A stretch of DNA of 64,000 nucleotides, from NCBI RefSeq assembly GCF_003992625.1, contig NZ_RZMW01000048.1, forward strand, positions 186,001 to 250,000, in the 5' to 3' direction. The notes under the pieces were generated by a model. The model ran no database searches, was not told where the DNA came from, and was given only the letters and a program-made list of their open reading frames with translations. The stretch comes from Pelagibacterium lentulum. Lineage in GTDB: Bacteria > Pseudomonadota > Alphaproteobacteria > Rhizobiales > Devosiaceae. Shown piece after piece: positions 36,827-47,299 of the stretch (the first letter of the stretch is position 1; each line of letters starts with the position of its first letter). The position numbers and the translations under genes were made by a program.

Positions 36827-37036
36827 GGGGTTAGCGTAGCCTGGAGAACTCCATCGTAGTGTTTCGCAGAAGAAACAACGATTTGCGTCTTGTTCCAATC
36901 ACCGATGGCCCGCATCGTCAACGGAAGTCAACGGCTTCCTAAGTTACTGATTTGAATGAATCGCTATAAACCGAGGCCGTGTTTGATATAGGGCAGCAGA
37001 TCAATCGGACGGTACTTTCGACGGTATTTTCGCGCG
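36827..37036. mobile_element. Left junction of putative guaA genomic island
   Basis: This noncoding stretch directly after guaA has no ortholog-like gene and leads into a cluster of 13-bp repeats. With the repeated guaA end at 47037 it delimits an island of about 10.2 kb (36827-47036). The interior carries accessory genes and no recognisable integrase, so the element appears immobile or is a remnant. Confidence 0.5.
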
Positions 37037-37093
37037 GAGTCGTGCTCGTGAGAAAAGTGCCGTCACCGTATTCCAGTTCTGACGGTACTTTAG
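37008..37093. repeat. Four 13-bp repeats, possible recombinase arm sites
   Basis: GACGGTACTTTCG (37008-37020), GACGGTATTTTCG (37020-37032), GAAAAGTGCCGTC (37052-37064, inverted) and GACGGTACTTTAG (37081-37093). Three direct and one inverted copy within 86 bp, about 180 bp from the attachment core, resemble arm-type sites of a phage-like integrase. Confidence 0.55.
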
Positions 37094-37108
37094 TTCAAGG
37101 ATGCGTTT

Positions 37109-37335
37109 CGTTCAGCCTCGTCAGCTCTTGATCAGAGGCGCTCCCAAGAGGGCAAGTGCATGGAGCAGGGCGGGTTTGCGTCGGGCATCCCCTTAGAGTG
37201 CCAGTAGCCTGCGCGTTGAAATAGGGCAAGGCAGCAAACCATGTGCCTACGGTCGAACGTCCAAAAGGGGGCCGAAAGCAGTCGGTCTGGTTTTGGCCAA
37301 AAGTCTCAAAAACCCCCCGTTCAGCAGACGACGCC
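37109..37335. repeat. Direct repeat copy 1 (about 225 bp)
   Basis: This copy matches 47053-47277 in the same orientation. The first ~155 bp differ at only a handful of positions and the remainder is more diverged. The minus-strand frame is open in both copies and encodes GTWFAAL-YFNAQATGTLRG, but nothing identifies it as a gene. Confidence 0.85.
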
Positions 37336-37660
37336 ATTGCTGCCTTTCAGGCGTTAAGAACGAGTTCCTGAAAGCAGTCCTGGCTACAAGTTTGTAGACA
37401 GCTTCCTGATCTAGGCTCGTCGAGCCGACGTTGGTGGGGTGCTGTCAGCACGCATCGGCAAGTAACGGCTTTGGCTAAGAATCAATCGCAACGCTTGCTA
37501 TTGCGAGCAGATGACGTCGATCCGCGCCATCGCGGGCAAGCAGGGATAGTTGCTGGATAGCGGCTTTGACCAGACCGGAAAGGCTGTCGTTATCGGTCCA
37601 GGAAGAAAAGACCTTGAGGTCAATTCTCTCCCTCCCCGGACCCAGCAACTCTTAGGTCGC
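37336..37660. other. Noncoding remnant before the LysR gene
   Basis: No convincing gene. An 88-residue minus-strand open frame ending at 37498 overlaps the LysR C-terminus and is compositionally unusual. The stretch is probably decayed insertion DNA. Confidence 0.4.
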
Positions 37661-38548
37661 TTAGAACCGGAGGGCGTCGACAATGACCCTGAAAGCCGGC
37701 AGGTTCTGCCTTCGGCTCGGGAAGTAGATGTAGTAACCCGAGAAGAACGGTGACCAGTCGTCAAGAATCTGCACCAGGTCTCCTGCCGCGATGTGCTGTA
37801 CGACTAAATCCTCGGGAATGTAGGCTATGCCGTAGCCGTTCAGCGCGGCATCAACCATTGCCTGCGAGGCGGTGAAGGCGAGCTGGCCATCGACGCGGAC
37901 GCGAAGATTCTGCCCGTCCTTCTCGAATTCCCAGGCGTAAAGGCTGCCGGCCCTGAGGTGCCGGTGGTTGATGCAGGTGTGTCCGATCAGCTCTTGCGGG
38001 TGAACCGGCGCGGGATGCGTTTTCAGGTATCCGGGAGACGCGACTGCCACCAAGCGCCAATCCGGACCGATCCGGACGGCGATCATGTCCTTCTCGACGC
38101 TCTCGCCAAGGCGAATGCCCGCGTCGAAACCTTCCTCGACGATGTTACGAAACCCATTGTCGATGTTCAGTTCGAGCTTGATGTCGGGGTAGTTGATAAG
38201 CACGGGTCGCAGCTTCGGCCAGACGTAGCTGTGATGTGCGTGATCGGACAGCGTTATCCTGATCGTCCCGGCCGGCTTGTCGCGAAACTCCGTCAGCGAG
38301 GCGATCTCTGCCTCTATCTCTTCCACGCGCGGCGCGAGTGCCTGGCGCAGGCGCTCTCCCGCCTGCGTCGGCGCGACGTTACGCGTCGTGCGGGTCAGGA
38401 GCCGGATGCCCATCTGAGACTCGAGGCGCTTGATGGTGTGGCTGAGCGTGGACTGGGCGATGCCGAGCTTGGCAGCAGCGCGCGTGAAACTGCGCTCCTC
38501 GGCAACGGCAAGGAACCACAACAGGTCGTTGAACTGCCCTCGCGCCAT
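37661..38548 (-). CDS. LysR family transcriptional regulator (island)
   Basis: This is a 295-residue LysR regulator. The N-terminal HTH carries FLAVAEERSFTRAAAKLGIAQSTLSHTIKRLE (about 12-44), followed by TRTTRNVAPTQAG and a substrate-binding domain. It is divergent from the MFS-hydrolase operon, and a palindrome CGATT-N5-AATCG with the T-N11-A spacing of LysR boxes lies between the two. It most likely activates that operon in response to the compound it handles. First intact gene inside the putative guaA island. Confidence 0.92.
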   Translation of the reverse strand: MARGQFNDLLWFLAVAEERSFTRAAAKLGIAQSTLSHTIKRLESQMGIRLLTRTTRNVAPTQAGERLRQALAPRVEEIEAEIASLTEFRDKPAGTIRITLSDHAHHSYVWPKLRPVLINYPDIKLELNIDNGFRNIVEEGFDAGIRLGESVEKDMIAVRIGPDWRLVAVASPGYLKTHPAPVHPQELIGHTCINHRHLRAGSLYAWEFEKDGQNLRVRVDGQLAFTASQAMVDAALNGYGIAYIPEDLVVQHIAAGDLVQILDDWSPFFSGYYIYFPSRRQNLPAFRVIVDALRF

Positions 38549-38587
38549 ACCCTGCTCCCATGTTGCTAGACCACTTATGCCGCCTAT

Positions 38588-38602
38588 CGATTAATGCAAT
38601 CG
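38588..38602. promoter_or_regulatory. Candidate LysR box in divergent promoter
   Basis: CGATT-N5-AATCG is a perfect 15-bp dyad, with a T at 38587 and A at 38599 fitting T-N11-A. It lies 40 bases upstream of the LysR start and 86 bases upstream of the MFS start. Confidence 0.5.
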
Positions 38603-38687
38603 TATTTGCACGTCTAATACATTTGTCCGGTTACTGCTATCTCTGCCCCATCGAAAGTCGGCACTGCAGCCGGAAGCGAGGCGCAGA

Positions 38688-39872
38688 ATGACCACGACAC
38701 TTCCAACTGAAACAACCGACACGCGCTCCGCCTGGGGTGCTGTCATGTCGATGGCGCTCTGTGTCGCCGTACTCATTGCGTCGGAGTTCATGCCTGTCAG
38801 CCTGTTGACCCCGATTGCGGGCGAACTTGGCGTCAGCGAGGGACAGGCCGGTCAGATGATCTCGATCTCCGGTCTCTTCGCGGTGATCACCAGCCTCACG
38901 ATCGCCGGACTGACCCGCGGCATTGACCGCAAGCAGGTGCAGTCTGGTTTCGCAGTCCTTCTGATCGTCTCGACCCTGATTGTCGCCTTCGCGCCGAGCT
39001 ATCCCGTGCTGATGATCGGTCGCGGATTGCTTGGCATTGCCATTGGCGGGTTCTGGTCGATGTCGACTGCTATTGTGATGCGCCTTCTGCCAACTGATCA
39101 AGTGCCTCAGGGGCTGGCAGCGCTCAACGCGGGCAATGCGATCGCCGCCACGATATCGGCGCCTCTGGGCGCATGGCTTGGCGACATCATCGGCTGGCGC
39201 GGTGCCTTTGCGCTAATCGTTCCGGTCGCCGTGCTCGCCCTTGTCTGGCAGAGGATACACATGCCGCCGTTACCACCTCGCGGGATTCGGCGCGCCAATC
39301 CTCTCGGTCTGCTCTTGCGCCGACAGGTCGCACTCGGGATGGCGGCAATCTTTCTGATGTTCATGGGCCAATTTGCTCTGTTCACCTATTTGCGACCATA
39401 TCTCGAGGGAGTGGTAGGTTTCTCCGTCCCGATGCTCTCGATTGGCTTCCTGGCCCTGGGGCTCGCAGGCCTCGTCGGGACCTGGACGATCAGTCGCCTT
39501 TTGCGGACGCGTCTCTACAGCATCTTGATCACCATTCCCGCTGTGATGGCGGTGCTTGCAATCTTGATGATCGCCTTGCCGGAACTGCCAGTCGGCGCCG
39601 GCGTGCTGATTGTCCTTTGGGGCTTCTTTGCAACGGCCGCCCCTGTCGGCTGGGGCACCTGGCTTGCCCGGACGCTCGGACCCGATGCCGAGGCCGGTGG
39701 TGGGCTCCAGGTTGCGACGATCCAACTTGCGATAATGGGCGGCGCGGCGATTGGCGGACTGATTTTCGATGCGCTCGACTGGCAGGTCACATTCGGCCTC
39801 GCGGCAGTGCTCCTGGGCGGTTCGTCCCTTTGCGCTCTGATCGCCTTGGTTCACCAGAGGAGTCAATCATGA
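38688..39872 (+). CDS. MFS transporter, DHA1 family
   Basis: This is a 394-residue, 12-helix major facilitator of the AraJ/SotB (sugar or drug efflux) type. It has FMPVSLLTPIAGELGVSEGQAGQ near 33-55, GLTRGIDRKQV near 78-88 (loop 2-3), the RGLLGIAIGGFWSM segment near 112-125 and APLGAWLGDIIGWRGAF near 158-174. It starts the LysR-controlled operon. A 24-codon frame overlaps its stop and leads into the hydrolase gene. Efflux of a toxic aldehyde, lactone or drug is plausible from its neighbours. Confidence 0.92.
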   Translation: MTTTLPTETTDTRSAWGAVMSMALCVAVLIASEFMPVSLLTPIAGELGVSEGQAGQMISISGLFAVITSLTIAGLTRGIDRKQVQSGFAVLLIVSTLIVAFAPSYPVLMIGRGLLGIAIGGFWSMSTAIVMRLLPTDQVPQGLAALNAGNAIAATISAPLGAWLGDIIGWRGAFALIVPVAVLALVWQRIHMPPLPPRGIRRANPLGLLLRRQVALGMAAIFLMFMGQFALFTYLRPYLEGVVGFSVPMLSIGFLALGLAGLVGTWTISRLLRTRLYSILITIPAVMAVLAILMIALPELPVGAGVLIVLWGFFATAAPVGWGTWLARTLGPDAEAGGGLQVATIQLAIMGGAAIGGLIFDALDWQVTFGLAAVLLGGSSLCALIALVHQRSQS

Positions 39873-39943
39873 GCCATCACGATACCGGCTCGCCTGACTT
39901 TCACCACATCACGACATCTGCTAAAAAGGAGCAAATGACATGA
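39869..39943 (+). CDS. Short linking open reading frame (24 codons)
   Basis: This frame, MSHHDTGSPDFHHITTSAKK and four more residues, starts at an ATGA overlap with the MFS stop and ends at an ATGA overlap with the hydrolase start. It contains the AAGGAG ribosome site of the hydrolase. Double overlap suggests it couples translation of the two genes. Whether a stable histidine-rich peptide is made is unknown. Confidence 0.4.
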   Translation: MSHHDTGSPDFHHITTSAKKEQMT

Positions 39944-41031
39944 CCGAAGCAACTGTTCATGCACCGAACGACCTGCCCAATGCGGGCCGTCGGACGCTGT
40001 TGATGATGACCGGCGCAAGTCTCGCCGCCGCAGGGCTTGCCTCGATGGGTGCCGCGCCCGCTCGGGCGCAGACCAACGACGAATGGGACAAGACCTTTCC
40101 CCGCAGTGACGCTGTGACTCATGAGAAGGTCACCTTCACGAACCGCTATGGCGTCACACTCACAGGCGATCTGTATGTTCCTGCCGATCGCGGGGATGCA
40201 GCCTTGCCGGCGCTGGCCGTCGCCGGGCCGTTCGGTGCCGTCAAGGAGCAGTCTGCCGGTCTCTATGCCCAGACCATGGCCGATCGCGGCTTCGTCACGC
40301 TGGCCTTCGACCCCTCCTTTGTTGGCGAAAGCGGCGGCGACGTCCGTGACGTGGCCTCGCCCGACATCAACACCGAGGACTTCATGGCCGCGGTCGATTG
40401 CCTTGGCCTGCACAGCGCTGTTGACCGCGAGCGGATCGGCGTCATCGGAATCTGCGGTTTTGGTGGCATGGCGCTGAACGCTGTTACGGCCGACAAGCGC
40501 GTCAAGGCAGTGGCCACGACCAGCCTGTATGACATGTCACGCGTCATGGCGCGTGGCTATTACGACAGCCTGACGGACGAGCAGCGGGCCGAGAGCCTCG
40601 AGCAGATGAGTCGTCAGCGCTGGACGGATGCCGAGACGGGTGAGCCTGCAATGGCCGGTGGTCTGCCCAACAGCCTGGACGGCATCGATGATCCTGTTAT
40701 CCGCATGTATCATGCCTACTACAAGACTGAGCGGGGCTATCACCCGCGCTCGGTCAACTCGAACGGCGGCTGGACGGTGACCAATCCGCTGTCCTTTATG
40801 AACATGCCACTGTTGACCTATGTCGCGGAAATCTCGCCCCGCCCGATGCTACTGATCGCGGGCTCCGAGGCGCATTCGCTTTACCTCAGCGAGGACGCCT
40901 TCGCCGCCGCTGCCGAGCCGAAAGAGCTCATGATCATTGAGGGCGCTGACCATGTCGATCTGTACGACCAGATGGACGTGATCCCCTTCGACCGGTTGGC
41001 CGAGTTCTTTGGCGAGCATCTCGCGGCCTGA
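39940..41031 (+). CDS. Secreted alpha/beta hydrolase, dienelactone hydrolase-like
   Basis: This is a 363-residue protein with a twin-arginine-type leader (GRRTLLMMTGASLAAAGLAS, cleavage near ARA-Q at 44). The hydrolase core has PALAVAGPFGAVKEQSAGLYAQ near 89-110, DPSFVGESGG near 126-135 and the nucleophile elbow GICGFGGMA near 169-177, where the nucleophile is Cys as in dienelactone hydrolases. LLIAGSEAHS near 306-315 and EGADHVDLYD near 335-344 supply Asp/His. AAGGAG precedes the ATG. It probably cleaves an ester or lactone in the periplasm. Confidence 0.88.
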   Translation: MTEATVHAPNDLPNAGRRTLLMMTGASLAAAGLASMGAAPARAQTNDEWDKTFPRSDAVTHEKVTFTNRYGVTLTGDLYVPADRGDAALPALAVAGPFGAVKEQSAGLYAQTMADRGFVTLAFDPSFVGESGGDVRDVASPDINTEDFMAAVDCLGLHSAVDRERIGVIGICGFGGMALNAVTADKRVKAVATTSLYDMSRVMARGYYDSLTDEQRAESLEQMSRQRWTDAETGEPAMAGGLPNSLDGIDDPVIRMYHAYYKTERGYHPRSVNSNGGWTVTNPLSFMNMPLLTYVAEISPRPMLLIAGSEAHSLYLSEDAFAAAAEPKELMIIEGADHVDLYDQMDVIPFDRLAEFFGEHLAA

Positions 41032-41101
41032 GCAATGCTGAGTGTCGTGTGCGCGAGCACGAACCATACCCGCCCATATCCGTTGAACAAAGGAATGTCA
41101 C

Positions 41102-41512
41102 ATGTGGAAATCAACATTGGGCGCTGCCGCTTTCGCCCTGGGATTGACTGGAGCTGCCATGGCACAAGAACAGATTCGTATCTCGTCTGATTGGGGCGAG
41201 GTGACCGCCACGCTTGCCGATAACGAAGCCGCCGATGCCCTGTTGGAGATGCTGCCGCTGACCATCGATATGCGCGACCATCTGCGTCAGGAAAAAACAG
41301 GATTTCTGCCGTCAGACTTGCCCGAACTTCCGCGACAGCGGGACTTTTCGACCGGCACGCTCGGTCTGTGGAGTTCCAATCACTTCGTGATCTATTACAG
41401 CGCCGGTAGCGTCCCCAATCCGGGGATCATCATCCTCGGGCAGGTCACGGGCGATGTATCGATCTTCGATCGCTCCGGCGACGTCACCGTTGAACTGACG
41501 CACCTCGAATGA
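41102..41512 (+). CDS. Periplasmic cyclophilin-like fold protein
   Basis: This is a 136-residue protein with a cleavable signal (MWKSTLGAAAFALGLTGAAMA-Q). The mature 115 residues match the cyclophilin-like domain found in small secreted proteins: TATLADNEAADALLEMLPLTIDMRDH near 38-63, then GLWSSNHFVIYYSAG and a closing ILGQVTGD strand. These proteins are not proven prolyl isomerases. AAGGA precedes the ATG. It sits between the hydrolase and SDR genes in the same direction. Confidence 0.85.
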   Translation: MWKSTLGAAAFALGLTGAAMAQEQIRISSDWGEVTATLADNEAADALLEMLPLTIDMRDHLRQEKTGFLPSDLPELPRQRDFSTGTLGLWSSNHFVIYYSAGSVPNPGIIILGQVTGDVSIFDRSGDVTVELTHLE

Positions 41513-41693
41513 CCCGGCAGCATTGCCGGCGCCCACAAGCGTCACTCCGGACATAGCGTCCATGATGCGCCGGAGGTGACCGCGTTCACCGCAAACACAA
41601 CTGCCAAGAACTTCAATCACAGCACTTCTGATCCGGCCATCCCCTTGGCGTGGCCGGAAGCCAGAGTGCCATACATCCTCCATGGAGAGAAAA

Positions 41694-42440
41694 ATGAACG
41701 ACAGCACCACTGGAAAAGTCATCGTCATCACCGGCGCCTCCAGCGGCATGGGCCAAGCCGCAGCGCGCTACCTCGCTGCAAAGGGCGCAAGCGTCGTTCT
41801 GGGCGCGCGGCGTGTAAACCGCCTGGAGGCGCTCGCGGCCGAAATCACCGAGGCCGGCGGCAAGGCAATTGCCGTGGCGACCGACGTAACAAAACGGGCG
41901 GACCTGCTAAAGCTGGTGGACACAGCCGTCAAGATTTACGGTAGGATTGACGTGCTAATCAACAATGCAGGCATAATGCCACTGTCCCCCCTCGAGCGGC
42001 TCAAGGTTGACGAATGGGACCAGATGATCGACGTCAACCTGAAGGGCGTGCTCTACGGCATTGCTGCCGCACTTCCCTACATGAAGGAGCAAAAGGCGGG
42101 CCATATCATCAATCTGTCGTCCATCGCGGGACACAAGCTCTTCGGTGGTTCCGCCGTTTATTCTGCCACGAAGTTTGGCGTGCGCGCCATCAGTGAGGGA
42201 CTCCGGCAGGAAGTGAAGCCATACAACATTCGCACCACAATCATTTCTCCCGGTGCGGTAAAGACCGAACTGCTTGACCACATCACCGAGCAGGATGTTC
42301 AGAAGGCAAACCAGGACTATGTCGGCCAAGTTGGCGTTCCGGCCGAGACGTTCGCTCGGCTGGTGGACTTTGCCATCAGCCAGCCAGAAGACGTTGACAT
42401 CAACGAGATTCTCTTCAGGCCCACTGCTCAGGAACTTTGA
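41694..42440 (+). CDS. SDR family oxidoreductase (island)
   Basis: This is a 248-residue classical SDR with TGASSGMG near 13-20, NNAG near 90-93, the catalytic Ser near 142 and YSATK near 155-159. The ATG at 41694 has GGAGAG 4 bases upstream; an in-frame ATG at 41682 is less good. It follows the cyclophilin-like gene and precedes the aldo-keto reductase, so the operon pairs two carbonyl reductases. Substrate unknown. Confidence 0.92.
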   Translation: MNDSTTGKVIVITGASSGMGQAAARYLAAKGASVVLGARRVNRLEALAAEITEAGGKAIAVATDVTKRADLLKLVDTAVKIYGRIDVLINNAGIMPLSPLERLKVDEWDQMIDVNLKGVLYGIAAALPYMKEQKAGHIINLSSIAGHKLFGGSAVYSATKFGVRAISEGLRQEVKPYNIRTTIISPGAVKTELLDHITEQDVQKANQDYVGQVGVPAETFARLVDFAISQPEDVDINEILFRPTAQEL

Positions 42441-42711
42441 TTTCAAGAAGACACGTTGTGCCTAATCTCACCCACTGGGTCACTCCTCGGCGGAAATCAA
42501 CACCAGGAGGGCCCGTTATCATCCGGTCGCAGAGCCCTGCACCAGACGACGTGAACCTTTTGACAAGCTGCGGTCGTCCCTTGACGGGCATCTCAGCGCA
42601 CAATTCTCAAAGGGAAGCTTCGGGCGCCCATTCGTACTATTACTGACGCCGGTCGTGTTGCCTGTCGAGGCGTTCCGGTTGATGACGAGGCTCCGTCAGC
42701 CGATCAACTGA

Positions 42712-43713
<1,002 letters not shown>

Positions 43714-44101
43714 GGCTTGCTCGACATAGAGGTCGGGAACGCCGTCGTCTGAAGTCAAATCTGCGAGAAGGACGGCAGATTTGGCCGCAAACGCGCCAAA
43801 AGCTGTTGGGCCGGAACCCACCGCCATCAAGACGTTGTAGCTCGCTTAGTGGACCTGCCGCTTTCGGGGAATCAAGTTGGCCGTGTGAATGTCCAGAATT
43901 GGGGCGCAAAGCCGCAAAAATGCCTGTCGGTGTTTCTAAGGGGACTGGGATTCCCTCGGCCTCCTTCATGCCCTTGTGGCCGCTGCCTCGCGTCACTTGT
44001 TCTTCGTTCTGCGGCCTTTTGCCGATGCTTCACACGGGCAGAATTGCGCACCAACCGGTCTCGGCCCAAGGTCATAGGCGACCGCTCCAACAGAGCAGCG
44101 C
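43714..44101. other. Intergenic region between aldo/keto reductase and lactate permease genes
   Basis: The two flanking genes converge. No intact gene is visible. Minus-strand frames are interrupted and resemble decayed coding DNA (for instance [13 protein letters not shown] near 43720-43760). No clear terminator was found. Confidence 0.35.
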
Positions 44102-45616
44102 TCACAGTGGCACAGTTGCAAACGTTACCAGGACCATAACCAGAAGCCCGCCCGCGACCGCATAGGTGGCACAGGTGACGGCTGTCCGGGCAAGGATATC
44201 ACCTTCGCGGCGGTGTAAGCCGACCGTAGCGGCGCCGGCGATGATGTTGTGTGGCGCCACGATGTTCCCGATGGCGGCTCCGAACCCTTGCGCTGCAACC
44301 ATCGTCGTCGCGGGCAGCGCCAGCGCGCCCGCCGTCGTCAGCTGGAAGTGAGCGAACAGGATGCTGGATGCCGTCGCGGAGCCGGTGACGAAGGTGCCGA
44401 GCACACCGACTGCCGGTGCCAGCAGTGGCCAGACCGCGCCGCTGCTGGCGGCCCCCTCGGCGAGTGTGGCGATCATGCCCGAGTGGACCATCAGCCGTGC
44501 CATCGCCAGCATGGCCAGCAACGCGGCGGCCACAGGAAGGACACGCGCAGCCGCCGCGACAGCCGCCGGCAGGAGGTGTGACGCACGGCCCGTTGCCAAT
44601 CCGCCCAAAACGAAGCCCAGGAGCAGGATCGTGCCGGGATGGTAGAACGGCTGAAAGGTGCCGCGGAAGGTGTCGTGCAGGCTCCAGCCAATCTGGATGC
44701 CGCCGAGCACTGCCGGGAGCGGATCGATCAGCCGGGTCGCCAGCACCAGGGCCAGAATAATGAGATAGGGTGCGGCGGCCAGCAGAAGGCTCGCAGGCGC
44801 GGGCAGCTTCGCCCGCCCGCCGGCGCGCCACCGCATGGTCACGACAAACATTATCGCACCGGCCAATGCACCGCCGAGTGTAGGCAATTCCGGTCCGGCG
44901 AGGATCGCGAGCGCGACAAAAGGGACGAAGAAGCAGGCGCCCGCCAATAGCGCCCAGATCGCAATGCGCAGCGACAAGGGCGCCCCGGCCATCCTCATAA
45001 CGACCGCGACGAGAAACGTCCCCAACGCCGCGTGAAGAAGCGCCGTCGCGACACCTATCTCGGCGGCAGGCAGTCCGGTGATTTCAGCTTGCGCGAAGAT
45101 CGGCGTGCCGACGGCGCCGAACGAGACTCCCGCAGCATGTCCGACAAGCGCCATGGCGACGGCGGTTATCGGGGGATAGCCGAGCCCGACGAGCAGGGGC
45201 GCTGCCAGCGCGACCGGCGTCCCGAAGCCGGCCGCGCCCTCCATGAAGAGGCCGAAGAACCAGGCAATCAGCACCGCCTGCAACACCCGATCGTCGGTGA
45301 GCCCGACAAGCGCCTCGCGGATGACCTCAAGTGCACCCGTGCGCTGTTGCAATTCGTAGATTGAGAGTGCCGGCAGAACGACCCACAGAATACTGAAGGT
45401 CGAATGAAGCGCCTCTGTGAAGATTCCCGCGATCGCCCATGTGACCTCCACCGTCGGCGCTATGCCTGAGAGATCAAAAAAGCCGAGGGCCAAAACGAGT
45501 GTTATCAGAGTGCCGGCGGCGCCCGCTTTCGCCGCCGGCCATCGTAGTACACCCATGGAAGCAAGTACCACGATCAGCGGTGCGCTCGCTGCCAGGAGCG
45601 TCATCGGTGTACTCAT
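44102..45616 (-). CDS. L-lactate permease family transporter
   Basis: This is a 504-residue membrane protein of the LctP/GlcA family with about 12-14 hydrophobic segments. It has [29 protein letters not shown] near 114-142, a well-conserved lactate/glycolate permease stretch, and [19 protein letters not shown] near 410-428 with [17 protein letters not shown] near 455-471 toward the end. Its start overlaps the stop of the 2-hydroxyacid dehydrogenase (ATGA), making a lactate uptake or release and oxidation pair. Confidence 0.92.
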   Translation of the reverse strand: MSTPMTLLAASAPLIVVLASMGVLRWPAAKAGAAGTLITLVLALGFFDLSGIAPTVEVTWAIAGIFTEALHSTFSILWVVLPALSIYELQQRTGALEVIREALVGLTDDRVLQAVLIAWFFGLFMEGAAGFGTPVALAAPLLVGLGYPPITAVAMALVGHAAGVSFGAVGTPIFAQAEITGLPAAEIGVATALLHAALGTFLVAVVMRMAGAPLSLRIAIWALLAGACFFVPFVALAILAGPELPTLGGALAGAIMFVVTMRWRAGGRAKLPAPASLLLAAAPYLIILALVLATRLIDPLPAVLGGIQIGWSLHDTFRGTFQPFYHPGTILLLGFVLGGLATGRASHLLPAAVAAAARVLPVAAALLAMLAMARLMVHSGMIATLAEGAASSGAVWPLLAPAVGVLGTFVTGSATASSILFAHFQLTTAGALALPATTMVAAQGFGAAIGNIVAPHNIIAGAATVGLHRREGDILARTAVTCATYAVAGGLLVMVLVTFATVPL

Positions 45617-46626
45617 CCGCCCTGCCGCATCACCTCGGAGCGAACGGGATGCAGCGGCTGCCCCTCTCGCTCGAACCCGCTGATGTTATCGATCGTGGTC
45701 TGGGCGATCGCTCGCAGTGCCTCTTCGGTAAAAAAGGCTTGATGGCCGGTGATGAGCACATTGGGAAAGGTCAGAAGGCGCGAAAAGACATCGTCGGGAA
45801 TGATGCGGTTCGACAGATCCTCAAAGAAAAGATCAGCCTCCTCCTCGTAGACGTCGAGGCCAAGGCTGCCGAGAGTGCCATTCTTGAGGCCGCGGATGAC
45901 CGCGCGCGTATCGATGACCGCGCCGCGGCTCGTGTTGATAAGCATGGCGCCGCGCTTCAAAGTGGAGAGCGCATTATCATCGATAAGATGGTGCGTCGCG
46001 GGCGTCAACGGACAGTGCAAGGTAACCACATCGCTCTGGGCAAGCAGGTCCCCAATGGGCAGGTACTGGACGCCCTGCTCCACGCATCGGGGATTTGGAG
46101 CGGGATCGTAAGCAACAACACGGCAGCCGAACCCGGTCATTATCCTGGCCACGATCTCTCCGATCAATCCGGTGCCGACGATCCCGACGGTTTTGCCGTT
46201 GAGGTCAAAGCCGAGCAGTCCATCAAGCGCGAAATTGCCCTCCCGCACCCTGTTATATGCGCGATGTGTCTTACGGTTAAGTGTCAGCATGAGCGCGACG
46301 GTGTGCTCGGCCACCGCATGAGGCGAATATGCCGGCACACGCCCGACCGCAATGCCAGCGGCTTCGGCAGCGGCGAGATCAACATGGTTGAAACCGGCCG
46401 AGCGTAGCGCAAGAAAACGCACGCCCAGATCCCGCAATTGCGCGATCACTTTCCGGTTCACGTCGTCATTGACGAAGACACAGACAGTTCCCGCCCCGGT
46501 CGCCAGTGCCGCCGTCTCCTCGGACAACCGAGGCTCCAAATAGATCAGCTCGAGCCGGACCTGCTCATTGGCCACGTCAAGAAAGCGGCGATCATGTGGC
46601 TTGGTGCTAAAGACGGCGACGCGCAT
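45613..46626 (-). CDS. D-2-hydroxyacid dehydrogenase (D-lactate dehydrogenase-like)
   Basis: This is a 337-residue enzyme close to the fermentative LdhA type. It has [14 protein letters not shown] near 73-86, the NAD site [14 protein letters not shown] near 148-161, catalytic Arg in [11 protein letters not shown] near 230-240, Glu in DVYEEE near 260-265 and His in [11 protein letters not shown] near 294-304. It opens [12 protein letters not shown], typical of D-lactate dehydrogenases. It is coupled to the permease gene downstream. It converts D-lactate and pyruvate or a similar pair; direction in vivo is not determined. Confidence 0.92.
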   Translation of the reverse strand: MRVAVFSTKPHDRRFLDVANEQVRLELIYLEPRLSEETAALATGAGTVCVFVNDDVNRKVIAQLRDLGVRFLALRSAGFNHVDLAAAEAAGIAVGRVPAYSPHAVAEHTVALMLTLNRKTHRAYNRVREGNFALDGLLGFDLNGKTVGIVGTGLIGEIVARIMTGFGCRVVAYDPAPNPRCVEQGVQYLPIGDLLAQSDVVTLHCPLTPATHHLIDDNALSTLKRGAMLINTSRGAVIDTRAVIRGLKNGTLGSLGLDVYEEEADLFFEDLSNRIIPDDVFSRLLTFPNVLITGHQAFFTEEALRAIAQTTIDNISGFEREGQPLHPVRSEVMRQGG

Positions 46627-46661
46627 GATCGAATGCTACAGAAGGCCGATCGGGACGGCAA

Positions 46662-46812
46662 TTACATTATAGTCGGTGCTGCCGAAACTGGCAGGGTCAG
46701 GATGCTCATGATCGGCAGTGACAGGATGAGGGCCCAAGAGATTACTTGCCCACCACCAAGACGTCGGGAAAGCGTGGCGAGGATCGACGCGGGTGTATTG
46801 ATTTTGCCGGCT
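46662..46812 (-). pseudogene. Fragment of EamA/DMT-type transporter
   Basis: A minus-strand frame of about 50 codons reads ILATLSRRLGGGQVISWALI and on into a hydrophobic stretch ending in a stop at 46662. The RRLGG-QVISWALxLSLP pattern is like the inner region of EamA-family permeases. No start, no flanking domain. It sits near the right end of the putative island, as expected for decayed DNA. Confidence 0.35.
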
Positions 46813-47036
46813 TTGAGGTACTTTATCGGGGTGCTAAATTCGACGCCTGCCGTCTATGCCCTACCGCGAAACGACCGATAGATCCCGATAGTTCACAGAA
46901 TTTTTTGCTGTCCTGACGTTCCAAAAACCCTAGCAAAATCAAAATGCTAACTTTTTGACGGGCCCGCTCACGGTGTTGGGAACCGAAAAGGAAATGTTCT
47001 GTAGGAAAATCAATTCCTTAGGACGGGAAAATAATG
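46813..47036. other. Noncoding right end of putative island
   Basis: No gene is seen. A short hairpin (TAGCA 46931-46935, TGCTA 46945-46949) is followed by CTTTTTG. AT content is higher than in the neighbours. It runs into the second copy of the guaA-end sequence. Confidence 0.35.
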
Positions 47037-47048
47037 GAGTGGGAGTGA
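47037..47048. other. Putative right attachment site
   Basis: GAGTGGGAGTGA: ten bases identical to the guaA 3' end at 36815, here followed by GA so the frame would read E-W-E-stop. This may retain the ancestral guaA end displaced by integration. Confidence 0.6.
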
Positions 47049-47052
47049 GGAT

Positions 47053-47277
47053 CGTTCGGCCTCGTCAGCTCTTGATCAGAGGCGCTCCCAAGAGGGCAAG
47101 TGCATAGAGCAGGGCGGGTTTGCGTCGGGCATCCCCTTAGAGTGCCAGTAGCCTGCGCGTTGAAATAGGACAGGGCAGCAAACCATGTGCCTACGGTCGA
47201 ACGTCCAAAAAGGGGCCGATCGCGGTCGGTCCGGTTCTAGTCAGAAATCTGACAAAGCCGCCGTTCAGCCCGACGCC
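47053..47277. repeat. Direct repeat copy 2 (about 225 bp)
   Basis: This copy matches 37109-37335 in the same orientation, starting CGTTCGGCCTCGTCAGCTC. It lies immediately outside the right attachment site and abuts the IS5 remnant. Confidence 0.85.
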
Positions 47278-47299
47278 ACTTCAGACGTTGAACGCTAGA

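Noticed and set aside
37095-37337. An 80-codon minus-strand frame in the direct repeat
   Set aside because: Open in both repeat copies, which is notable, but no ribosome site or recognised domain, and the copies differ at the ends. Reported as a repeat rather than a gene.
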